Source: Eubacteriaceae bacterium (GTDB taxonomy: Bacteria > Bacillota > Clostridia > Lachnospirales > Lachnospiraceae). From it: a stretch of 20,961 nt of DNA. The notes under the pieces are model-generated. The model was given only the letters and a program-made list of their open reading frames with translations. It did not search any database and was not told the DNA's origin. Both the position numbers and the translations under genes were made by a program. This document shows positions 14,245-20,961 of this stretch, one piece after another. The stretch's first letter is position 1, and each line of letters opens with the position of its first letter. The stretch is taken from assembly GCA_902362875.1 (NCBI GenBank), contig CABIYF010000035.1, positions 1 through 20,961 of the forward strand, read 5' to 3'.

Positions 14245-16374
14245 ATGAAATGGAAACAGATGTTAGCAATTGGAATGTCTGCAGTGACGATCATGTCCGC
14301 AGTACCAGGGGGAAGTATATTGGTGCATGCAGATACCAAAACGGAAGTGACAAAGGAGAGTGGGGAAAAAACTTCAAAAGGGGCTTCAGTAAAAGCATTC
14401 ATGAAATCTTCGGAATATGGGAATGTTGTATATAGGGACACAATTTCTGATGAAACGAATGGAACGGATATTACATGGACTGTTTATGACAGTGGAAAAC
14501 TGGTAATTGATGGAACAGGTGTCACACCAGACTGGTCACCATGGTTTTATTACAAAGAAGATATTACAGATGTGATCATAGGAGATGGAATTACGGCTCT
14601 TGGAGAACGAAACTTTATGAATTATCCAGAACTTAGAACTGTTACCATACAGGGAAATCTTTCAAAGATTGGTAACAGTGCATTTGAGGGTTGCAAGAAG
14701 CTTAAGAATATTACGGTTGAAGGAGCAACGAATGGTGTTGGTCTAAAAGTACTTATGCTCGGTCAGTGTGCATTTAAAGATTGTACAGGTCTGGAAAATG
14801 CAGAATTTACTGGAAACTTTGTGACATACAAAAATGCTTTTGAAGGATGTACATCACTTCGAAGTGTCAAAGTAAAAGAATCTACAATGATTATGCTTGG
14901 AGAATATACTTTCCTTGACTGTACAGCTTTGACTGAGGCAGATCTGCCTGGCAGTAAAATGAAGTCGATTGGTGCAAATGCTTTCTGGGGTTGTACATCG
15001 CTGAACAAATTTGATTTTTCAGATGTGAGCAGTATCAACGAGTTTGCATTTGCAAACTGCAGCAGTCTTGAAAGTATTAAAATACCAAGTACAGGAGATA
15101 CGATTGCAGAGGGAGCTTTTTATGGATGCAGCGGACTGAAGGATATTGAGATACCAGATAATATTAAAACAATTGGGAAAAATGCTTTTTCAAAATGCAC
15201 AGGGATAAAAACACTGAAAATTCCAGGAAGCGTTACGACGATTAGTGAAAGCGCTTTTGCGAGTTGTACAGGTCTTAAAGAATTTGATATTGAAGAAGGT
15301 GTTCAGACAATGGGAGATTATGCATTCGCAGGCTGCGAAAATCTGAAAACAATGATCTTGCCGAAGTCCATCAATAAATTCCCGGATGTATTTGTTACGG
15401 ATTATAAACCGATTGAAAGAATCTGTTATAGAGGTACGAAACAAGATTGGAGTAAAGCAAATTTAAGTAGTGATAAGTTCTTTAATGCATCTGTTTATTT
15501 TGAATATAATCCAACTCATAAACATGAGATGATCGAGAGAACCTATACCTATCCAGATTCTTGTACATTAGCAGGTACGAAAAAAACTTTCTGTAAATTG
15601 TGTGGTTATGTGGAATCTTCAGAAGAAATACCAGCAAAAGGACATAACTGGAAAGTAGAAAGCACAGAAAAAGCTACTTGTACAAAAGCAGGTGTGAAAC
15701 ATCTTGTATGTGAAAGATGTGGAGAGAAAAAAGACGAAGCTATCCCGGCATCACATAGTTTCTCTGCATGGAAAACAACGAAAGGTGCAACTGTATTTTC
15801 AGCAGCAGTGCAGACACGTACATGCTCTGAATGTGGCAAAAAAGAAACAAGAACAACAGGCAAAAAACTTTCACCAACAATGAAAGTAAATGCCACAAAA
15901 CTTCCATTAAAAACAAAACAGAAAACAAAAGTCTTCAAAGTTTCTGGTCTTGCAAAAGGTGATTCTGTGGCATCATGGAAATCTTCCAAGACAAGTGTGG
16001 CTAAAGTCTCTGGCAAATCGAATGGAACTTGCACGATCACGGCCGGCAAAAAGACAGGAAAAGCAGCGATCACAGTAACCTTAAAGAGTGGTTTGAAGAA
16101 AAACATCACGATCACAGTTCAGAAAAATGCAGTAAAAACAACAAAGATCACAGGTGTTGCAAAGAAAGCCACGTTGAAAAAAGGAAAAACTCTGACACTG
16201 AAGCCAGCAGTTACACCACTGACAAGTGTTCAGAAAGTAACTTACAGATCAAGCAACAAAAAAGTTGCAACAGTGACTTCAAAAGGCGTGATCAAAGCAA
16301 AGAAAAAAGGAACTGCAGTGATTACTGTGAAATCTGGAAGTAAAACTGCAAAATGCAAGATCACAATAAAATAA
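14245..16374 (+). CDS. BspA-like leucine-rich repeat surface protein
   Basis: This 709-residue protein is exported: the signal peptide runs from MKWKQMLAIGMSAVTIMSAV to about residue 30. From about 75 to 390 it has BspA-type (LRR_5, treponemal) repeats of about 23 residues, with the recurring core IGxNAFxxCTxLKxIxIP. Next, residues 425-535 hold three modules with CxxC pairs (C450/C453, C489/C492, C527/C530) and the pattern IPAxGHxW common in Lachnospiraceae surface proteins. Two Ig-like Big_2 domains end the protein (about 550-625 and 630-709), lysine-rich. There is no LPXTG motif or membrane anchor. BspA relatives bind host matrix proteins or other bacteria; the ligand here is unknown. The start has TAGGAGGA 8 nt upstream. 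Divergent from the XRE regulator. Confidence 0.9.
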   Translation: MKWKQMLAIGMSAVTIMSAVPGGSILVHADTKTEVTKESGEKTSKGASVKAFMKSSEYGNVVYRDTISDETNGTDITWTVYDSGKLVIDGTGVTPDWSPWFYYKEDITDVIIGDGITALGERNFMNYPELRTVTIQGNLSKIGNSAFEGCKKLKNITVEGATNGVGLKVLMLGQCAFKDCTGLENAEFTGNFVTYKNAFEGCTSLRSVKVKESTMIMLGEYTFLDCTALTEADLPGSKMKSIGANAFWGCTSLNKFDFSDVSSINEFAFANCSSLESIKIPSTGDTIAEGAFYGCSGLKDIEIPDNIKTIGKNAFSKCTGIKTLKIPGSVTTISESAFASCTGLKEFDIEEGVQTMGDYAFAGCENLKTMILPKSINKFPDVFVTDYKPIERICYRGTKQDWSKANLSSDKFFNASVYFEYNPTHKHEMIERTYTYPDSCTLAGTKKTFCKLCGYVESSEEIPAKGHNWKVESTEKATCTKAGVKHLVCERCGEKKDEAIPASHSFSAWKTTKGATVFSAAVQTRTCSECGKKETRTTGKKLSPTMKVNATKLPLKTKQKTKVFKVSGLAKGDSVASWKSSKTSVAKVSGKSNGTCTITAGKKTGKAAITVTLKSGLKKNITITVQKNAVKTTKITGVAKKATLKKGKTLTLKPAVTPLTSVQKVTYRSSNKKVATVTSKGVIKAKKKGTAVITVKSGSKTAKCKITIK

Positions 16375-16434
16375 AAAATATGGCTCATTTTCTTGTAATT
16401 TAAAAGAAATGTAAAGAAAATTTGAATTTTAGAT

Positions 16435-16470
16435 GAAATCCTTGTGTAATCATAGCACAGGGATTTCTTT
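16435..16470 (+). terminator. Intrinsic terminator after the BspA-like gene
   Basis: A 12-bp stem (16435-16446 with 16456-16467, one G-U pair) is followed by a short T run. It lies 60 bp after the stop. Confidence 0.7.
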
Positions 16471-16472
16471 TG

Positions 16473-16481
16473 TGTTACAAT
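16473..16481 (+). promoter_or_regulatory. Extended -10 promoter of the exporter genes
   Basis: TGTTACAAT gives TG, one base, TACAAT (16476-16481). No good -35 is visible at 17 bp. It overlaps the tail of the preceding terminator, 41 bp before the first exporter gene. Confidence 0.4.
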
Positions 16482-16521
16482 ACAGTCAATTTCGACAGAC
16501 TAGATAACAGGAGATGATGTT

Positions 16522-17280
16522 ATGGAAATGAAAAAAGTATTGAAATACGCGATGGAGATTGGGGAATGCATGTTAGTATCAGGAGCAGGTGTTTCCAGAG
16601 TGGAAGATACGATTTCAAGAATCTGTAAGGCGTATGGAGCGAAGGAAGCAAATGTATTTTCTATCACATCAAGTATTGTAACGACGATCGAAGACGAATA
16701 TGGAGAGACTCTGACTCAGACAAAACGAATCAGAACGTATAAGACAGATTTTACCAAACTGGATGAATTAAATCAGTTATCAAGATATATGTGCAGGGAA
16801 CTTCCGGAAGAAAAAGAGGTAAAACAAAAGATTGCTGAGATCAAGAAAGGAAAAGTAGTAGTCTTTACAGAAGAAGTTTTTACATCGGCGGTTATTGCAG
16901 CAGCGTGGACATCATTTTATGGAGGCGGTATCACAGAAGGAATCATAGCAACGATTGCCGGGGCTCTTGTTACGATTCTTGCAAGATATATCAGGGTTTT
17001 AGCACCGAATGAGATGGTATTAAACTTTTTATTGTCCTTTTTTGTTGCTGCATTTGCGTATATCAGTGCAAAAATTGGATGGACTGAGGATTATGGCAAG
17101 ATCATCATTGGAAATATCATGCTGTTAGTTCCGGGAGTTGCGTTTGTCAATGCACTTCGGGATATGATCGGCGGAGATATGATGTCAGGGATCTTAAGAG
17201 TTTGTGAATCGGTATTACTGGCAGTCTTTCTTGCAGCAGGTTCTTTTATGGCATTGGTGTTCTTAGGAGGTGTGTTATAA
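16522..17280 (+). CDS. ThrE-like amino-acid exporter, N-terminal subunit (DUF1212)
   Basis: This 252-residue protein is the first half of a split threonine/serine exporter of the ThrE family (YjjP type, DUF1212). The N-terminal cytoplasmic region shows GECMLVSGAGVSRVEDTISRIC (in parts: GECMLVSGAGVSRVE, DTISRIC) and the ITSSIVTTIED stretch, both typical. Five membrane segments follow from about residue 115, with GNIMLLVPGVAFVNALRDMI conserved. ThrE of Corynebacterium is one protein holding both halves; here the second half is the next gene. The start is preceded by AGGAG and a short spacer. Substrate is predicted from family only; related pairs also carry succinate, so that remains open. Confidence 0.9.
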   Translation: MEMKKVLKYAMEIGECMLVSGAGVSRVEDTISRICKAYGAKEANVFSITSSIVTTIEDEYGETLTQTKRIRTYKTDFTKLDELNQLSRYMCRELPEEKEVKQKIAEIKKGKVVVFTEEVFTSAVIAAAWTSFYGGGITEGIIATIAGALVTILARYIRVLAPNEMVLNFLLSFFVAAFAYISAKIGWTEDYGKIIIGNIMLLVPGVAFVNALRDMIGGDMMSGILRVCESVLLAVFLAAGSFMALVFLGGVL

Positions 17281-17742
17281 ATGAAAACTGAAATTATACA
17301 GGTAGCAGCAAGCTTTGTTGGAAGTTTAGGGTTTGCGGTACTTTATAACCTTCGAGGGAAAAAACTTTGTATGGCTGGAATTTCGGGGATGGTGTCGTGG
17401 ATTGCTTATCTGATCGTATGGAATGAGATGCCAAGTGTGTTTGCGGCAAATCTGGCAGCGGCAGCAGTTGCGACGATCTATGCAGAAACGATGGCAAGAA
17501 CTTTAAAGACACCCGTTACCGTGTTTTTGATTACAGGGATCATTCCATTAGTGCCAGGTGGAAATCTTTACTATACGATGAATTATGTACTTGCCAAACA
17601 GTGGCATCTGTTTTCTCTGTATGGCCAAAAAACGGTATTGATCGCAGTGGCAGTGGCAGCTGGGATCATGGTAGCTTCGTCTGTTTATGGTATTTGTGCT
17701 TCTGTGTGGAAGTACTGTAAAAAAGAAATACAACAAAGCTGA
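17281..17742 (+). CDS. ThrE-like exporter, C-terminal subunit (DUF3815)
   Basis: This 153-residue membrane protein matches the ThrE_2/DUF3815 (YjjB) half of the exporter. It has four to five membrane segments and the conserved TGIIPLVPGGNLYYTMNYVL motif near residues 83-102. It begins on the base after the stop of the first subunit, with its AGGAGG ribosome site inside that gene, so the two are made together and likely form one transporter. Length is usual for the family. No clear terminator lies between it and the peptidase gene 76 bp downstream, so read-through is possible. Confidence 0.9.
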   Translation: MKTEIIQVAASFVGSLGFAVLYNLRGKKLCMAGISGMVSWIAYLIVWNEMPSVFAANLAAAAVATIYAETMARTLKTPVTVFLITGIIPLVPGGNLYYTMNYVLAKQWHLFSLYGQKTVLIAVAVAAGIMVASSVYGICASVWKYCKKEIQQS

Positions 17743-17818
17743 GAAATATAAAACGATTTTACATGAATTATCAATGGAATGATCCAATAAGATCTGGCAT
17801 AAGATAAGAAAAACGGAA

Positions 17819-19534
17819 GTGTGCAAATATCATATGGAACAGGATGAAAAGTTTGAAAATCAATTAAATCTTGCCTTAGATCTGAGCGAAGAAGAACGAG
17901 AGAAATCCGAAGATCTGGATGCAGGATACGATAAAGAAACGAATCAGTGGGAAGTGATATTTCGCTATAGTGGCACACTGGATACGATCAAACGGTCAGA
18001 AACAACGGTGATCGAACCGTTAAGTATGGGTTATGCGATCGCGTATATCAAAGAAAATGAATTAGATACATTTTCAAGAAACGAGCAAGTTATTTTTATA
18101 GAAAAACCGAAAAATTTATTGTTAAACCGGCAGCCAACGATTGCGGCATCTTGCATACTCTCGGTAAAGAATCCACCTCTTTCATTAACTGGAAGGGGTG
18201 TTTTTGTTGCCGTGATTGATACAGGAATTGATATTTTTCATCCGGATTTTATTGATGATGATGGGAATACGAAGATTTATGAACTGTGGGATCAGACAGT
18301 TTCAGGAACACCGCCGTCTCCGTTTGTGAATGGAAATGTGTATACAAGGGAAGAAATAAATGCTGTACTTCACTCAGAAAATGGACGGCGGATGTTTGAA
18401 AGCCGTGATAATTCAGGACATGGAACTCATGTGGCATCAATCTGTGCTGGGAGAAATGGGGTTGCGTCAGAGGCAGAATTGATCGTTGTGAAATTAGGTA
18501 ATACAAGAGAAAGGGAATTTCCAAGGACAACGCAGATGATGACGGCACTGCAATATGTGATCAGTACGGCATCAAAGCTTACAAAACCAGTTGCCATTAA
18601 TATCAGTTATGGGCATAATTACGGAGATCACAGGGGAAATTCATTGTTAGAGACGTTTGTTTCACAGATTGCGGGACAGTGGAAATGTTCAATCTGTATA
18701 GGAACAGGGAATGAAGGAAATAGTGGGCGGCATAAGCAGGGAAAGATTGCAGCAAAAACAGAAAACATATTATTCAATATTGCACCATTTGAACAGAATT
18801 TGAATCTTCAGATATGGAAAGACTTTGTAGATACGTTCCAAATGGTTTTGATTTCGCCATCTGGAACAAGGCATGAAATTACAGATCAACAGGGAAAATC
18901 ACAGTATATGTATGGAAATACGATGGCTTTTGTATACAATGGTTATCCGACACCATATAATGTACGGCAGGAAATTTATTTTAGTTTTATACCAATGGAA
19001 GGAGAATATATAGAAAGTGGACAGTGGGAATTGCAGATTTCTCCTGTAGATATAAGGAATGGAGAATACCAGATGTGGCTTCCGGTATCTGCAGGAAGTA
19101 ATCAGGAAACCAGATTTTTAGAGCCAGATAAAGTATTTACCTTAACAATCCCATCAACAGCAAGAAATGTCATATCTGTTGGGGCATATGATGTCAGATA
19201 TCAGACGTATGCAGATTTTTCAGGAAGAGGAGACCAGAAATTTTGTGTAAATAAGCCGGATCTTGTGGCACCGGGAGTCGGGATTTTGGCGGCGGCAGTT
19301 GGAGGAGGGGAGAGTGTTCTTTCAGGAACATCAATGGCAACTCCGTTCGTGGCTGGATCAGCAGCTCTTTTGATGGAATGGGGCATCATAAGGGGAAATG
19401 ATCCTTATCTTTATGGGGAACGGATGAAGGCTTATTTCCACAGGGGAGCCAGACAGATGAATGGATTTCGTGACTATCCAAACGATGAAATTGGATATGG
19501 ACGGCTGTGTGCAGCTGAAAGTTTGTATCAATAA
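17819..19534 (+). CDS. S8 family peptidase, Csp-like subtilase
   Basis: This protein of 571 residues (GTG start) or 566 (ATG at 17834) is a subtilisin-family serine protease. The start is uncertain because neither has a well-spaced ribosome site. With GTG numbering the triad is Asp134 (AVIDTGI), His201 (GHGTHVAS) and Ser505 (GTSMATP), with the oxyanion Asn298 (GTGNEG); all are present. A propeptide-like N-terminus of about 110 residues comes first, and a 130-residue insertion between about 315 and 445 resembles the jelly-roll domain of Clostridium CspB. There is no signal peptide, so it acts inside the cell or spore. CspB activates spore cortex hydrolases in Clostridium; whether this one does so is unknown, as many Lachnospiraceae carry several copies. 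Its stop is only a few bases from the integrative element. Confidence 0.9.
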   Translation: MCKYHMEQDEKFENQLNLALDLSEEEREKSEDLDAGYDKETNQWEVIFRYSGTLDTIKRSETTVIEPLSMGYAIAYIKENELDTFSRNEQVIFIEKPKNLLLNRQPTIAASCILSVKNPPLSLTGRGVFVAVIDTGIDIFHPDFIDDDGNTKIYELWDQTVSGTPPSPFVNGNVYTREEINAVLHSENGRRMFESRDNSGHGTHVASICAGRNGVASEAELIVVKLGNTREREFPRTTQMMTALQYVISTASKLTKPVAINISYGHNYGDHRGNSLLETFVSQIAGQWKCSICIGTGNEGNSGRHKQGKIAAKTENILFNIAPFEQNLNLQIWKDFVDTFQMVLISPSGTRHEITDQQGKSQYMYGNTMAFVYNGYPTPYNVRQEIYFSFIPMEGEYIESGQWELQISPVDIRNGEYQMWLPVSAGSNQETRFLEPDKVFTLTIPSTARNVISVGAYDVRYQTYADFSGRGDQKFCVNKPDLVAPGVGILAAAVGGGESVLSGTSMATPFVAGSAALLMEWGIIRGNDPYLYGERMKAYFHRGARQMNGFRDYPNDEIGYGRLCAAESLYQ

Positions 19535-19591
19535 CAGTGTTTTTTACTAAAAAACTTACTAAATTTCTGATTATCTTTTCATAAGTTGGTA

Positions 19592-19639
19592 AATGCCGAT
19601 ATATCCCGTATTTTAGGGCTTTATCGGTATTTTCTTTTT
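19592..19639 (+). terminator. Rightward terminator at the element edge
   Basis: AATGCCGATA (19592-19601) pairs with 19622-19631 (one G-U pair), an inner CCC/GGG pair helps, and a T-rich tail (to 19639) follows. It would stop chromosomal transcripts from entering the element. Confidence 0.6.
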
Positions 19640-19690
19640 GGAAGATACCTTGCATAAGCTGGCATTTACCAGCATGAAAATGCAACCAAA

Positions 19691-19711
19691 AGTAGTAAAT
19701 GAGTAGTAAAT
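19691..19711. repeat. Two direct AGTAGTAAAT arm-type integrase sites
   Basis: AGTAGTAAAT occurs at 19691-19700 and 19702-19711, an 11-bp period. From memory this is the DR2 sequence bound by the N-terminal domain of Tn916 integrase (GAGTAGTAAATTC in the solved complex). It lies 14 bp beyond the end of the integrase gene. Confidence 0.7.
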
Positions 19712-19724
19712 ATAAGCTCCGATA

Positions 19725-20915
19725 TTAACAAGCCAGCCTTTCCAGCTCCGCTTTTGCAGATTGAAATGTACCGTGTGCGTAATAACCAAGTGTCATGGTT
19801 ATGTTAGCGTGTCCCATGAGATATTGCAGGGTGTTTGGGTTCATTCCTCTATTTGCCATATTCGTACAATAAGTATGTCTGAATGAATGTGGTGTGATGT
19901 TCGGTAACTTATCCGTGTGATATTTGTTATACTTCTTAATCAATCCTCGCACCATGCCCTCATAGTTTCCTGCAACTTTAGGCAAGCCCTCACGGTTTAA
20001 GAATAGGAAATTGCTGTAACCACCTACAATCAGCGGTTGTGCTTTTCCTCTGTTCTTTAGTATTCTTTGGATTGCTTGATATGCCCGTTCTGTCAATGGA
20101 AGTTCCCGTTTTCCGTTTTTGGTCTTTGGTGTTTCAATATAGTAGCCCATTTCGCTGTCTTTCAATAACTGGTGGTCTATATTGAGTATTCTGTTCTGCA
20201 TATCAATATGCGTCGTCAGTCCGCAAAATTCAGAAATACGAAGTCCCGTTTCCAGCAGAAGCACAACCTCATCATAATACTTACTATAAATCTTGTCCTT
20301 TTCCATAAAGGCAAGCAGGCGTTCTTCCTGCTCTGGTGTAAGGATAACTTTCTGCTCTGTATCATCTTCCAGAACATCACTTAGCTTAAATTCAAATGGG
20401 TTCTTTCTGATACAGTCGTCTTGTATCGCCATGTAAAATGAAGCTTTCAAGGAACGCTTATAGTTATCAATCGTTTTATAGGCATATCCTTTTTCGCTCA
20501 TTCTGATAGCCCATTCTTTAGCGTCCGACTGCTTAACAGTATCAATCGCCCTCATACCCAATGGGTCATTTTTCAGAGCATTCATAAGATACTGTCGTCC
20601 CTTTTCAGTAGCCCTTTTGATGTTCTTTCTTTGGCTGTTCTTCTTGTCGTAGAGTTGGCAGACTGTCATTTTACCGCCTGCTGTGTCGATACCGTCGTTA
20701 AGGTCTTTTTTGATTTGTGCTTCTTTTTCCCTCAATGAAATATCATCACGTTTTCCAGCAGGTGTCTTGTCTGTCGGTACAAGTTTCCAAGAATAGATAA
20801 ATTGTGGCTTTCCGTATATATCGGTATATTTGTAAACGTATCTTCCGTCTTTTCGCTGGCTCTCTCCATTACGCAAATTGCGATTTTTACTGTCTTTTCG
20901 TTTTACATTAGACAT
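19725..20915 (-). CDS. int: Tn916-type tyrosine integrase
   Basis: This 396-residue protein is a tyrosine recombinase very close to Tn916 Int (405 residues). The N-terminus NGESQRKDGRYVYKY and YSWKLVPTDKTPAGKRD (about 16-57) is the arm-binding domain. The core-binding domain covers about 80-175 (DAKEWAIRMSEKGYAYKTI). The catalytic residues Arg226 (GLRISEF), Lys264, His343 and Arg346 (HSFRHTYC), His369 (LMGHA) and Tyr379 (YYAHG) are all present. It would excise and integrate the element through T-rich/A-rich targets. The start has AAGGAG 9 nt upstream. A short open frame just before it (20935-20961, minus strand, ending in a stop) may be the end of xis, as in Tn916, but is too short to assign. 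Confidence 0.97.
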   Translation of the reverse strand: MSNVKRKDSKNRNLRNGESQRKDGRYVYKYTDIYGKPQFIYSWKLVPTDKTPAGKRDDISLREKEAQIKKDLNDGIDTAGGKMTVCQLYDKKNSQRKNIKRATEKGRQYLMNALKNDPLGMRAIDTVKQSDAKEWAIRMSEKGYAYKTIDNYKRSLKASFYMAIQDDCIRKNPFEFKLSDVLEDDTEQKVILTPEQEERLLAFMEKDKIYSKYYDEVVLLLETGLRISEFCGLTTHIDMQNRILNIDHQLLKDSEMGYYIETPKTKNGKRELPLTERAYQAIQRILKNRGKAQPLIVGGYSNFLFLNREGLPKVAGNYEGMVRGLIKKYNKYHTDKLPNITPHSFRHTYCTNMANRGMNPNTLQYLMGHANITMTLGYYAHGTFQSAKAELERLAC

Positions 20916-20961
20916 AGTGTAAAGCTCCTTTCCGTCATGGAATGAGCCGTGATACGCTATA

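Larger units (their letters stand above)
19535..19724. mobile_element. Terminal region of a Tn916/Tn1549-type integrative element
   Basis: Immediately after the peptidase stop is a T6-ACT-A6 block (about 19541-19555), the T-rich/A-rich layout seen at Tn916-family insertion sites. The boundary most likely lies here, since the integrase gene of such elements is transcribed toward the nearby end. Further in are a perfect inverted repeat (TGGTAAATGCC at 19587-19597 and its complement at 19661-19671) and two arm-type sites. The remaining element lies beyond the right edge of the window. The exact junction needs the empty site for comparison. Confidence 0.6.

Noticed and set aside
15606..16115. Minus-strand frame of 169 codons within the BspA-like gene
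   Set aside because: Antisense to the lysine-rich C-terminal domains; the repeats on the plus strand account for the open frame.

Overview
The window looks like a chromosome segment from a low-GC, Gram-positive gut anaerobe of the Lachnospiraceae type, plausibly close to Anaerostipes. This is inferred from its gene families (split ThrE-like exporter, DegV, BspA-like leucine-rich repeat surface protein, cytoplasmic Csp-like subtilase, Tn916-type integrase), strong AGGAGG ribosome sites and codon use. No rRNA, tRNA or CRISPR array was seen.

Positions 1-3021 hold insertion-sequence material. An IS66-family element with tnpA, tnpB and tnpC on the minus strand is surrounded by orphan copies of IS66-like termini, in direct and inverted orientation. 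A small fragment of a second tnpC gene is fused to its right end.

Positions 3127-6487 are an AT-rich cargo operon of three tightly packed plus-strand genes: a DUF262 (ParB/sulfiredoxin-like) protein with an apparent sigma-1.1-like N-terminus, an AAA ATPase with a DUF3696-type C-terminus, and an unrecognised 298-residue protein with a conserved-looking C-terminal module. The gene content, overlapping starts, base composition and mobile-element setting make it the best candidate here for an undescribed, possibly anti-phage, system.

Positions 6488-13620 return to ordinary chromosome: a 48-residue membrane peptide, a secreted SH3/fibronectin-like protein, a VanZ-like protein, pnp with a long structured leader, a Maf nucleotide pyrophosphatase and a DegV fatty-acid-binding protein. 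Most of these units end in clear intrinsic terminators.

Positions 13621-16470 form a surface-protein locus. A small XRE-type regulator is encoded divergently from a large BspA-like protein. Three AT-rich palindromes sharing the core GATGTTAT lie in the region and are candidate operators. A two-gene ThrE-like exporter and an intact Csp-like S8 peptidase follow.

From about 19540 the window enters an integrative element of the Tn916/Tn1549 type. Its tyrosine integrase is transcribed outward toward the boundary, with an 11-bp-period pair of AGTAGTAAAT arm-type sites next to it. The rest of that element lies beyond the right edge.
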